Assembly: GCA_017521405.1 (NCBI GenBank)
Contig: JAFXCP010000005.1
Location: 62,001-126,000, forward strand
Direction of reading: 5' to 3'
Length of the DNA: 64,000 nucleotides
Source of the DNA: Akkermansia sp.
GTDB lineage: Bacteria > Verrucomicrobiota > Verrucomicrobiia > Verrucomicrobiales > Akkermansiaceae
Shown: positions 25,800-33,751 of the stretch, piece by piece
Layout of the letters: every line of letters starts with the position of its first letter
Numbering within the stretch: position 1 is the first letter of the stretch
Position numbers and translations under genes: made by a program
Notes under the pieces: model-generated
Told to the model about the DNA's origin: nothing
The model's input: the letters and a program-made list of their open reading frames with translations, nothing else
Databases searched by the model: none

Positions 25800-27467
25800 T
25801 TAGGTGTACTTGAGTACTTCTTCGATGGTGGTATTGCCTTCAAAGATGTTTTGGATGCCGTCCTCGCGAAGCGTCGTCATGCCAAGCTCTATGGCTTTCT
25901 GCTTCAAAACGATGGAAGGTACGTTCTGCGTAATCAGCTCTTTGATGGGGTCGGTAACATTCAGCAACTCATGAATGCCTTTACGACCTTTGTAACCCGT
26001 ATTGGCGCATTTATCGCAGCGCGCTCCGGTAAAGAACTGTTGCCCGCCCAAAAGTGCCGGGTTAATGCCAAGCTGGTTCAACAGTGTGTTGGACGGACGG
26101 TAGGGGGTTTTGCAGTATGGGCAAATTGTACGCACAAGACGCTGCCCCAGCACGCCCAAGAGCGTGGCTGCCAGCAAGAAGGGCTGCACCCCCATATCGA
26201 TGAAACGAGTGACGGCTCCTGCGGCATCATTCGTGTGGAGGGTGGAAAGCACAAGGTGACCTGTCAGTGCTGCCTGAATGGCAATTTGCGCTGTATCGGT
26301 GTCACGAATTTCGCCCACAAGAATGCGGTCCGGGTCCTGACGAAGGAAGGCTCGAAGTACCCGGGGGAATGTGACGCCAATTGCCTCGTTAATGGGTACT
26401 TGTACGATGCCGTCAATGTCATATTCCACGGGGTCCTCTGCTGTAAGAAGTTTTGAATCCTCGGTGTTCACCTCACGGAGGGCTGCGTACAGCGTGGTGG
26501 TTTTGCCGGAACCCGTGGGACCGGTAACCACAAAGATACCATTAGGCTTGTTAACGGTATCGATGATGTACTCGTGCAGCTGCGGGGAAAGGTTGAGGTT
26601 GTCCAGATTCAGGCTGACACTGTTGCGATCCAGCACACGCATTACCACGGATTCACCGTACTGGGTGGGCAGGGAGTTAACACGCATATCCACTCCGGCA
26701 TCACCCACTTTCATCACGATTCGTCCATCCTGAGGCACACGGCGCTCGGCAATGTTCATGCCGGCCATCACCTTTACACGAGAGATGACGGAATTAGCCA
26801 AATGTACGGGGGGAGGAGCCATCTCATACAAGGCACCATCTACTCGATAACGGATTTTAAATTCCTTCTCGAAGGGTTCCAAGTGAATATCGGAGGCCTT
26901 TTCCTTAATGGCTTGAAGGATAACCAAATTTACAAATTTAATCACCGGGGCGGCATTGGCTTCATCTGCTCCGTCCTGACTGCCTACGCTCATGCTGTCC
27001 AGCTCGTTGAGCAGGTCGTTCATGGCGGCTTCAGCACCGCCGTAGCATTCTGTGATGCGGGCTCGCACCTCGTAATCCGCTGCAACGTAGAGGTAAATAT
27101 CCAAGCCGGTAGCCACGCGCAAATCGTCCACCGTTTGGGGGTTCAATGGGTCTTCAAGGCAAACGTACAGGCCTTCTCCTTCGCGATATTCGATGGGGAA
27201 GGCTCCGTGCAGGCGTGCTTGGGCGGCAGGGAGGCGGTCCAGCACGTCTTGTGGCGGTGTGAAGTCCACCAGAGAGATATATTGGGCACCCACTTCCGTG
27301 GCTATGACGTTCCAGAAATCCTCCGGAGCACCGATGATGCCGAAATCCATGAGGGTTTCCCACAATTCTTTACCGCTGTTAGAAATTTCGTCCGTGATGT
27401 CTCGAGCCACGGAACGATCCAGCATGCCGTTGTTAATGAAAACGTCGAGTGCTACTTCGTTGTTCAT
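25800..27467 (-). CDS. GspE/PilB-type assembly ATPase, copy 1
   Basis: A 555-residue hexameric secretion/pilus extension ATPase. The N-terminal 160 residues form an MshEN-like domain, which in relatives binds cyclic di-GMP or the platform. The ATPase domain has KASDIHLEPFEKEFKIRYRVDG, the Walker A GPTGSGKTTT near residue 312, the Asp box LTAEDPVEYDIDG, Walker B ILVGEIRD, the His box LVLSTLHTNDAA, and CPYC with CDKC as zinc ligands in the C-terminal subdomain. All catalytic motifs are intact. It follows a second ATPase gene by 35 bases and differs from it along most of its length, so it is not a recent duplicate. Confidence 0.92.
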   Translation of the reverse strand: MNNEVALDVFINNGMLDRSVARDITDEISNSGKELWETLMDFGIIGAPEDFWNVIATEVGAQYISLVDFTPPQDVLDRLPAAQARLHGAFPIEYREGEGLYVCLEDPLNPQTVDDLRVATGLDIYLYVAADYEVRARITECYGGAEAAMNDLLNELDSMSVGSQDGADEANAAPVIKFVNLVILQAIKEKASDIHLEPFEKEFKIRYRVDGALYEMAPPPVHLANSVISRVKVMAGMNIAERRVPQDGRIVMKVGDAGVDMRVNSLPTQYGESVVMRVLDRNSVSLNLDNLNLSPQLHEYIIDTVNKPNGIFVVTGPTGSGKTTTLYAALREVNTEDSKLLTAEDPVEYDIDGIVQVPINEAIGVTFPRVLRAFLRQDPDRILVGEIRDTDTAQIAIQAALTGHLVLSTLHTNDAAGAVTRFIDMGVQPFLLAATLLGVLGQRLVRTICPYCKTPYRPSNTLLNQLGINPALLGGQQFFTGARCDKCANTGYKGRKGIHELLNVTDPIKELITQNVPSIVLKQKAIELGMTTLREDGIQNIFEGNTTIEEVLKYT

Positions 27468-27502
27468 GTTTGTATAAGTCTTTCGTTTGCGGTTGGGGAA
27501 AA

Positions 27503-29125
27503 TCAGCTGGCATCACCGGTGGTTACACGGATAACTTCATCCGCAGAGGTGAGACCTGCAAGAACCTTACGGATGCCGTCCTCGCGCAGGGTGCGCATAC
27601 CGAGTTCCCGCGCTTTCTTGCGAAGTTGTGCAGAGGTGAGGTTGGAGTTGATAAGGCCACGCACATCGTCCGATACTTCAAAAATCTCGAAAATGCCCAT
27701 ACGACCTTTCATTCCTTTGCCGCGGCACTTATCGCACCCTCCAATGCGAGGAATCTTCACAGGGCGGGAAATATCAATACCCAAAGTGGAGGCTTGTTTA
27801 GGTGTCAGTTGTCCATCCTGCTTGCAGCTGCACAGGCAGCGGCACAGGCGCTGTGCCATGATGGCACGAACCGCGGAAGCAATCAGGAAACGATCCACTC
27901 CCATATCCGCCAGACGTGCTACGGAGGAGGGTGCATCGTTGGTGTGCAGGGTGGAAAGTACGAGGTGACCAGTCATGGCGGCTTGGATGGCGATACTTGC
28001 AGTCTCGCCATCACGAATTTCACCAATCATGATAATGTTTGGTGCCTGACGGAGCATGGCGCGCAAAGCTGCTGCGAATGTCATGCCGATTTCCGTGCGA
28101 ATCATCACCTGATTGATGCCGGACATTTCGTATTCCACCGGGTCTTCTGCCGTGATGATTTTCTTGTCGGGGCGGTTCAGGTGGTTCAGGCAGGCATATA
28201 GCGTAGTGGTTTTACCGGAACCAGTAGGTCCGGTAACGAGAATGACACCATCGGGCAGAGTGACGAGACGATCAAACGTCGCTTCGTCGTCCGAAAGGAA
28301 GCCCAGCTGCGGCAGCCCCAAAGCAAGTGCGGATTTATCCAGAATACGCATCACCACAGATTCGCCGTGATTGGTCGGAACGGTGCTGACACGGAGGTCA
28401 ATGTGGGAGCCGTCCCGCAGATCCATTTCGATACGACCATCCTGAGGTACGCGTTTTTCTGCAATACTCATGGAGGAGCTCATCACCTTGAGGCGTGCCA
28501 CAATAGGACCGAGCAGTTTCTTCGGGTGGTTAGCAACCTCAATGAGGCGGCCGTCCACGCGGAAACGCAGGCGAACGCGGTCCTCCATAGGTTCGATGTG
28601 GATATCGGAGGCGCGCATGTTATGGGCATCGTTGAACATGCCATCCACCAGCTCAATGATGGGACCCTCGGTGTCTCCTTTAGCAAATTGCTTCTTCTCG
28701 GGGTAATACTTATCGAGGGCCTTGGTCAGACCCTGCTCGGAGGTGATGAAGAAGCTCACATCCCGCCCCAGAAACTGGGACAAGCTGTCCATCATTTCCA
28801 TATCGAAGGGGTCTACAATGGCTACTTGCAGGGAGAAGCCATCGTCTCCGATGGGAATAAATTTGACGCGGCGGGCAAGCTCTCCGTTAACGGTAGCAAG
28901 GATGGAGGGGTCCACCTCAAAGGCACTCAAATCCACGTACTCCAAGCCGGAGTTTACAGCGGCCACCTGTGCAATATATTCGCCGGAAAGGTAATTGTTG
29001 TCGATAAGGTAAGAGATGGTGCTATCCAAGGGACCAATTTGCATGCTGACATCGTCCAGCGTGCCTTGGTCGATTGCGCCTGATTCTACCAGTAACTGCA
29101 GAAGAAAATTTTCGTTCGAGTACAC
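27503..29125 (-). CDS. GspE/PilB-type assembly ATPase, copy 2
   Basis: A 540-residue ATPase of the same family as its neighbour. An MshEN-like N-terminal domain is followed by MRASDIHIEPMEDRVRLRFRVDG, Walker A GPTGSGKTTT, the Asp box ITAEDPVEYEMSG, Walker B IMIGEIRD, the His box LVLSTLHTNDAP, and zinc-binding cysteines (CRCLCSC, then CDKCRGKG). All catalytic residues are present, so both ATPases should work. The start is a GTG at 29125, the most upstream possible start. A promoter lies about 60 bases upstream. It is the first gene of the seven-gene operon ending with mutY. PilT-type retraction enzymes lack the MshEN domain, so this is not simply PilT. Confidence 0.9.
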   Translation of the reverse strand: MYSNENFLLQLLVESGAIDQGTLDDVSMQIGPLDSTISYLIDNNYLSGEYIAQVAAVNSGLEYVDLSAFEVDPSILATVNGELARRVKFIPIGDDGFSLQVAIVDPFDMEMMDSLSQFLGRDVSFFITSEQGLTKALDKYYPEKKQFAKGDTEGPIIELVDGMFNDAHNMRASDIHIEPMEDRVRLRFRVDGRLIEVANHPKKLLGPIVARLKVMSSSMSIAEKRVPQDGRIEMDLRDGSHIDLRVSTVPTNHGESVVMRILDKSALALGLPQLGFLSDDEATFDRLVTLPDGVILVTGPTGSGKTTTLYACLNHLNRPDKKIITAEDPVEYEMSGINQVMIRTEIGMTFAAALRAMLRQAPNIIMIGEIRDGETASIAIQAAMTGHLVLSTLHTNDAPSSVARLADMGVDRFLIASAVRAIMAQRLCRCLCSCKQDGQLTPKQASTLGIDISRPVKIPRIGGCDKCRGKGMKGRMGIFEIFEVSDDVRGLINSNLTSAQLRKKARELGMRTLREDGIRKVLAGLTSADEVIRVTTGDAS

Positions 29126-29185
29126 GGAAGTAATGGATTGGGGTGGATATGAAAGAGGCGGAGAGAGAGTTTTCGCCCTTCGTGT

Positions 29186-29214
29186 AGTCTACACCAATCG
29201 TTCCGCCTCGTCAA
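29186..29214 (-). promoter_or_regulatory. Promoter of the pilus/secretion-GH89-SulP-MutY operon
   Basis: A -35 TTGACG (29209-29214, minus strand), a 17-base spacer and a -10 TAGACT (29186-29191). The -10 ends 60 bases before the GTG at 29125, the longest leader seen in the window. Confidence 0.65.
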
Positions 29215-29264
29215 TCTTCCTGTTCAAAAAACGGATAATTTTTTAAGAAAAGTGTACTTTCTTC

Positions 29265-29294
29265 TTGCTGAAGGGTGGTGTGGCATGCTATAAG
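29265..29294 (+). promoter_or_regulatory. Promoter of the small-protein gene at 29319
   Basis: A -35 TTGCTG (29265-29270), an 18-base spacer and a -10 TATAAG (29289-29294). The -10 ends 24 bases before the ATG. The -35 is in frame with the gene and mimics a TTG start. Confidence 0.55.
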
Positions 29295-29318
29295 GACGAG
29301 AAATTCAGTCTAACAATC

Positions 29319-29768
29319 ATGAAAAAAAGCATTTTCACCATGCTGGTTGTGTTTTGTTGTGCCGCTGCGGCATCTCCCGATGCGCAGATTTTGCTGCAAT
29401 ACCCCGAACAGGAGACTGAGGAAATTCTTCAGGAAAAAGAGGAATTAGGGCAAGAGGTGCAGCAAATAATAGCGGATTTGCAAGCGCAGCTCCGGCGGCT
29501 GCATTACCTCTTAAGCCAAATAACAAGTGAAGAAACGGCAGCCGCTTACACTAAGGAGGTTCAGGGCGCATTGCAAGGGCTTCGCGGTGTGGATTTGAGT
29601 ATTTTTGAAAATGAGGATGAGGAAAGGATCGCGAGTGAATTTTCAACGGCTTTTACCTTATTGGAAGAGGAAGGTACGCGCTTGATGGAAAATGATTATT
29701 ACGGGAATCAAGTGTTAAAAACCTTACTTGAGGAGGGGGACTCTCCGATATACACCATTGGGCATTAA
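29319..29768 (+). CDS. Small exported protein of unknown function
   Basis: A 149-residue protein I do not recognise. The N-terminus MKKSIFTMLVVFCCAAAASPDA is a standard signal peptide with a probable cleavage after AAAA-S. The mature part is acidic, rich in Glu and Gln, and looks fully alpha-helical, with a likely coiled coil over residues 30-75 (EILQEKEELGQEVQQ and following). This suggests a soluble periplasmic helical protein. The start at 29319 gives the signal peptide and lies downstream of the promoter. It is followed after 10 bases by another unknown gene. It is divergent from the pilus operon; a link to it is possible but not shown. Confidence 0.65.
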   Translation: MKKSIFTMLVVFCCAAAASPDAQILLQYPEQETEEILQEKEELGQEVQQIIADLQAQLRRLHYLLSQITSEETAAAYTKEVQGALQGLRGVDLSIFENEDEERIASEFSTAFTLLEEEGTRLMENDYYGNQVLKTLLEEGDSPIYTIGH

Positions 29769-29778
29769 ACAAGGAAAG

Positions 29779-30087
29779 ATGGAAGAGGAAATTTCTGTTT
29801 CATTGGCGGAGTTGCAAAAGCGCACAGCGGATGCTTGCGTGAATTATCTGCTGTCGCACCAGGGAGTAACCGGGGGCCCCGGGTTCACTCGCAGTACGGC
29901 TTGGCGTATCCTGCGCGGCTGTGAAGATTCGCAAGGAGAAGCTTACAGCATTGCCCGGCAGGTACTGGGTGGAAGGGTTGTAAACGAACAATTTTGCGAA
30001 GTGGATGGTCGGCGGTATAATGTACTTGCTGTTCAAATGCCGACTGTTGGAACCGTTCAGCTCTGGATAGATACAACGGCGTGTTGA
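29779..30087 (+). CDS. Small cytoplasmic protein of unknown function
   Basis: A 102-residue protein with no signal peptide or membrane helix and no motif I recognise. It has an N-terminal helix (SLAELQKRTADACVNYLL), a Gly-rich turn (GVTGGPGFT) and a C-terminal part that looks like beta strands (RRYNVLAVQMPTVGTVQLWI). An AAGGAAAG sequence, a plausible ribosome-binding site, precedes the ATG at 29779, which lies 10 bases after the previous stop. The frame is open further upstream, but that would overlap the previous gene. It could belong to the same transcript as the exported protein before it. Function is unknown. Confidence 0.6.
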   Translation: MEEEISVSLAELQKRTADACVNYLLSHQGVTGGPGFTRSTAWRILRGCEDSQGEAYSIARQVLGGRVVNEQFCEVDGRRYNVLAVQMPTVGTVQLWIDTTAC

Positions 30088-30113
30088 ATACGGCGTGGTG
30101 ACACATTCCAAGA

Positions 30114-30142
30114 TTGCTCCGGGTCGCGTTTTTTGCTAGGCT
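30114..30142 (+). promoter_or_regulatory. Promoter of the YlbF-domain gene
   Basis: A -35 TTGCTC (30114-30119), a 17-base spacer and a -10 TAGGCT (30137-30142). The -10 ends 9 bases before the ATG at 30152. Confidence 0.55.
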
Positions 30143-30151
30143 CTTTGCGTT

Positions 30152-30694
30152 ATGGCTCACACGTCACTCACACCTGAACTTGTTTCCCACGCGATTGCTC
30201 TGGCGGCAGAGTTTGCTAAAAGCCAGAAGGTAATTGCCGCTAAAGCTCGCATCGGCCTTTTTTACCAGAATGCAGAAGCCACAGACCTCTTCCGCAAGGT
30301 AAGCGAATATGGGGAGGAATTACGCAACAAGCATATGGCAGGTATGCCTCCGGCGGAGGAGGAATTAAGCAAGTTCGACCAGCTTCGCGCGGCGGTGGTG
30401 GAGAATGAGTTGTGCAAAGGTTTCCTGGAGAGTCGCCAGATTTTGGACGATATGCTTTCAGTGGTTAATCAGTACCTGTGCTTGGCAATTGAAAAAGGCA
30501 CGGCTCCTACGGATGAGGAAGTGGCAGAAAGCATGAACCAACAAATGAGCGCATGCTCCTGCGGGGGCGGCTGCCACGGCGATTGCGGCGATTGCAGCAA
30601 CGATTCCTGCGAAAAGCACGAGTGCAAGTGCGGTAAGAGCGAGGATGAATGCTGTGGCGGGGGAGACCACGCCTGCCAATGTGGTAAGCATTAA
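30152..30694 (+). CDS. YlbF/YmcA-domain protein with cysteine-rich C-terminal tail
   Basis: A 180-residue protein. Residues 10-125 form an all-helical YlbF/YmcA (Com_YlbF) domain: AIALAAEFAKSQKVIAAKAR, AEATDLFRKVSEY and a final helix. In Bacillus, YlbF, YmcA and YaaT form a complex that binds iron-sulfur clusters and directs mRNA processing by RNase Y. The tail from residue 134 is unusual: 12 cysteines between 135 and 177 (CSCGGGCHGDCGDC and later CKC, CC, CQC) plus four histidines. This is a likely metal- or cluster-binding segment. It has its own promoter and is followed by an EptA-like gene and rmuC. The tail's function is inferred from composition only. Confidence 0.75.
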   Translation: MAHTSLTPELVSHAIALAAEFAKSQKVIAAKARIGLFYQNAEATDLFRKVSEYGEELRNKHMAGMPPAEEELSKFDQLRAAVVENELCKGFLESRQILDDMLSVVNQYLCLAIEKGTAPTDEEVAESMNQQMSACSCGGGCHGDCGDCSNDSCEKHECKCGKSEDECCGGGDHACQCGKH

Positions 30695-30714
30695 CCCCTA
30701 TTTGACACCCGCCC

Positions 30715-32493
30715 ATGCTTAACTTTTTGAAAAGCCGCCTGTTCTTCCTCTTGGTAGTACTGGTGCTTTCCGGGTACATGGCATGGGAGGGGTGTTATCG
30801 TTGGTACGGTCCTTTTGAGTTGCCGCTATGGAGCATAGGCGCGGCAGCTCTGTTGGCTGGCAGCTGCTGCGGTATGCAGCTTATGCGCCGTTTGAAGAAG
30901 CAGGTGCTTCCCACTCCTGCTTCCTTGTGGCTGCTTCTGTTGCTTTCCATTGTGGTGGATGGATCGTGTAACTTATATGCCTTTCAAACACCTTGGCAGT
31001 TGCATTTGTCGGTGTTAATGACGATGGCATGCTTTTGCCTCGTATGGGCGTTGCTGCGGGTGTGGTCCTTGTTGTTTTGGCTCACCTTTCTTCTGTTGGA
31101 GTTGATTCAGTACGGCGCCTTCCTTCAGTATGGTTCCCGCATTAACTCCTTAGTCGTGGCGGAAACTCTGGAGGCTTCGATGGAGGAAATCCTCATTTAT
31201 CTTACACCGATGAATGGCTGCCTTCTTGTGGGTGGTATTCTTGCAAGCCTTGCATGCTGCTGGGTGCTATACCGCATCCTACGGAAGCAAAAGAGTCCGG
31301 CTTTGTTAAATGCGGCATGCCTGTTTGGCGGTCTTTCTCTCTTATTTGCTCTTTTGGTGCCGCCTAATCGGCAAGTGCAGGATTTTTACTGGCCTGCCGC
31401 GGAAATGCCTGTGCTTTGGGAATCCGTTTCTGAGGCACTCACCATCAATCAGGCCACAATTAACCAAGTGGAGAATTTACCATCACCCACGGAGCAGCCT
31501 TCCGAAATCCTTTCCCTAAAAGGAGGGGAAGGCGTGGTTCTTATTGTTCATGTGGGTGAAAGTATTCGAGCCGACCGAATGAGCATTAACGGATATGTCC
31601 GGAATACTACACCTTGGTTGAAAGAGCAGAAGAATCTCATCAATTTTCCGGTTTGTATCTCTTCCGCATGCGATACTTGCCAAGCTCAGATAGCCATTTT
31701 GACGGATGGTCGCCGCGATATTTACGAGAAAAACCCCGAATTAATGCCCAAGACAGGTTCCGTGCTGGACCTGTTCGAAGCTAATGGTTTTGATATCTAT
31801 TCATTTTTTGGGCGGCGCTGTGCACAAAAGCTCAAGTATGACCGCGTTGTTCGAATTCTGACGCGCCGCTCGGTCAAACGCTACAATGCACCGGGCAGTC
31901 CATGGACGTCCGTGCCGCAGATGAAGGAGGTGCTGGAGGCTCAGGAGCAAGGGCAGAACCTCGTTTTCTTTATCAACAACGAAGGAAGCCACACTCCCTT
32001 CTACCATTACAATAGGGAGAATCCTCCTTTTGCACCGGCTTCTTCCGATTTCCATAATCCGGCGGCGCAGGCTAAGGAGGTAAATAATGCCTACGATAGC
32101 ACTATCCACTATACGGATGAGTTCGTGCGCCGTGTAGCCGAGTTGCTTAAAGGACGCCCCTTCGTGTATGTCTATGTGAGCGACCACGGAGAATATCTGG
32201 GGCATGATGGTATCTGGGGGCGTGCCGGACTGGGGGAAAGCCACCTGAGTTATCACGCTACGGATGGCTGCAAGGTGGGTATGTTTGTTTTAGCCTCCCC
32301 GGAGTTTTACGAACTGCATCCGCACTTCGATGCTGCTTTGCAGCAAATGCGTGCAAATAGTACAAAAACAGTGGCTCACGAACATATTTTCCATACGCTT
32401 TTGGGGCTCTTCAAGCTGAAAACGCCGCATTACAATGCGGAGCTGGATTTAACGCAGCCGCAGGTACAGCCATATACCGGCTCCATGCCTTAA
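30715..32493 (+). CDS. Membrane sulfatase-fold transferase, EptA-like (phosphoethanolamine transferase)
   Basis: A 592-residue inner-membrane enzyme. About five hydrophobic helices occupy the first 215 residues. The periplasmic alkaline-phosphatase-fold domain follows with VLIVHVGESIRADRMSINGY, RNTTPWL, INNEGSHTPFYHY and VSDHGEYLG, as in EptA, OpgE and CptA, which transfer phosphoethanolamine to lipid A core or glycans. The segment with the nucleophile reads SSACDTCQAQ where EptA has CGTxTAxS, so Thr is kept but its neighbours differ. It starts 20 bases after the YlbF gene and ends 12 bases before rmuC. Modification of lipopolysaccharide is inferred, and the acceptor is unknown. Confidence 0.82.
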   Translation: MLNFLKSRLFFLLVVLVLSGYMAWEGCYRWYGPFELPLWSIGAAALLAGSCCGMQLMRRLKKQVLPTPASLWLLLLLSIVVDGSCNLYAFQTPWQLHLSVLMTMACFCLVWALLRVWSLLFWLTFLLLELIQYGAFLQYGSRINSLVVAETLEASMEEILIYLTPMNGCLLVGGILASLACCWVLYRILRKQKSPALLNAACLFGGLSLLFALLVPPNRQVQDFYWPAAEMPVLWESVSEALTINQATINQVENLPSPTEQPSEILSLKGGEGVVLIVHVGESIRADRMSINGYVRNTTPWLKEQKNLINFPVCISSACDTCQAQIAILTDGRRDIYEKNPELMPKTGSVLDLFEANGFDIYSFFGRRCAQKLKYDRVVRILTRRSVKRYNAPGSPWTSVPQMKEVLEAQEQGQNLVFFINNEGSHTPFYHYNRENPPFAPASSDFHNPAAQAKEVNNAYDSTIHYTDEFVRRVAELLKGRPFVYVYVSDHGEYLGHDGIWGRAGLGESHLSYHATDGCKVGMFVLASPEFYELHPHFDAALQQMRANSTKTVAHEHIFHTLLGLFKLKTPHYNAELDLTQPQVQPYTGSMP

Positions 32494-32505
32494 TCAATAT
32501 ACAAT

Positions 32506-33750
32506 ATGCTCGAGAGCATTCTGATGTTTGCCCTGCTTGGGCTTGGCTTTGTGGCCGGAGGGTGGTTTTTTACGCAGCGCCTCCAGAAACGTTTCCATGG
32601 GGAAAAAGAGGACATGCAAGCTCGTCTCAATGAGGCGGAGCAGCAGCGCGAGCTTTTGGCTCAACAGAAGGATTTCCTCCTGCAACAGCACAAGCGGGAA
32701 TTAGACCTTCTGCGCCAAACGGCAGAGAAAGAAGAAAACCGCTGGGAAGAACGCATGAAGCAGCAGGAGGAACGCTTTGCAAGCCTCTCCCGGAAGGTGC
32801 TGGAAACGAATACCAACAAGCTCAAGGAAGATAATGCGGAACAAATGTCGGCTGTTCTTGCTCCTCTGAAAATACAGTTAGAGCAGCTTGGTAAAGCCGT
32901 ACACGATACAAATACCAATGGTGCCAGCCATAAGGCTTCTCTGGAAACGGCCATTAAATCCATGATGGCTAAGGCAGAGGCTCTTGGTCGAGATGCCCAA
33001 AATCTGGCATTGGCTCTCAAAGGTGACTCTAAAAAACAAGGGGATTGGGGTGAGATGGTGCTGGAACGCATGCTGGAGGAATCCGGTCTCCGTAAAAACG
33101 AGGAGTATTTCATCCAAGAGGTTCATAAAACAGAGGAAGGGAAAAACCTTCGTCCGGATGTGGTGATTCGCTTCCCGGAGGAGCGCTGCGTGGTGGTGGA
33201 TTCTAAAGTGTCGCTCACCGCATATGCAAATTATATGGCCGCCGAGGAGGAGGAGACCCGCCAAGCTGCTTTGCGGGCACATGTGGCCTCGGTTCGTTCC
33301 CATATCGGAGAGTTACATGCTAAGGACTATCAGCATGTGGTGAAGGATACCATCAGTTATGTGCTGATGTTTATTCCCAATGAAGCATCGTATATTGCAG
33401 CGGTGCAGGCAGAACCGTCTCTTCCCTTGGAAGCATACCAAAAGGGCATACTCATTATTAGCCCGAGTAATTTATTGATGGCTTTGCAACTAGCCTATAA
33501 TCTGTGGCAAAAGGAACGACAGGTGCGTAATGTGGAGGCAATTTACGACCGCGCGTGTAAAATGTATGAGAAAATGGTAGGCTTCCAGAAAAGTTTTCTC
33601 TCCGTTGGGGCGGAGTTGAAACAGGCTCAGGAGCGTTATGACCAAGCACTTGGTCAGCTGAGCAAGGGGCGGGGTAATGTGCTGCACCAAATGGAGGACC
33701 TTCGCCAAATGGGCATCAATACCTCTAAACGCCTTGAATTGGAGGATTGA
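32506..33750 (+). CDS. rmuC: DNA recombination protein RmuC homologue
   Basis: A 414-residue protein anchored by one N-terminal helix (MLESILMFALLGLGFVAGG) followed by a long coiled coil (about residues 30-110) and the RmuC nuclease-like domain. The latter shows GDWGEMVLERMLEESGL, LRPDVVIRFPEER, VVVDSKVSL and VLMFIPNEASYIAA with ISPSNLLMAL, the family's conserved blocks. The domain resembles PD-(D/E)xK endonucleases, with D and K in VVDSK. RmuC limits inversions at short inverted repeats in E. coli. It is the last gene of the ylbF-eptA-rmuC cluster and converges with the large ABC gene, one base apart. Confidence 0.92.
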   Translation: MLESILMFALLGLGFVAGGWFFTQRLQKRFHGEKEDMQARLNEAEQQRELLAQQKDFLLQQHKRELDLLRQTAEKEENRWEERMKQQEERFASLSRKVLETNTNKLKEDNAEQMSAVLAPLKIQLEQLGKAVHDTNTNGASHKASLETAIKSMMAKAEALGRDAQNLALALKGDSKKQGDWGEMVLERMLEESGLRKNEEYFIQEVHKTEEGKNLRPDVVIRFPEERCVVVDSKVSLTAYANYMAAEEEETRQAALRAHVASVRSHIGELHAKDYQHVVKDTISYVLMFIPNEASYIAAVQAEPSLPLEAYQKGILIISPSNLLMALQLAYNLWQKERQVRNVEAIYDRACKMYEKMVGFQKSFLSVGAELKQAQERYDQALGQLSKGRGNVLHQMEDLRQMGINTSKRLELED

Positions 33751-33751
33751 T

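Noticed and set aside
30702..30707. Perfect TTGACA just before the EptA-like gene
   Set aside because: No -10-like box lies 15-19 bases downstream before or near the start, so it is not a promoter by itself. The gene is only 20 bases after the YlbF gene.
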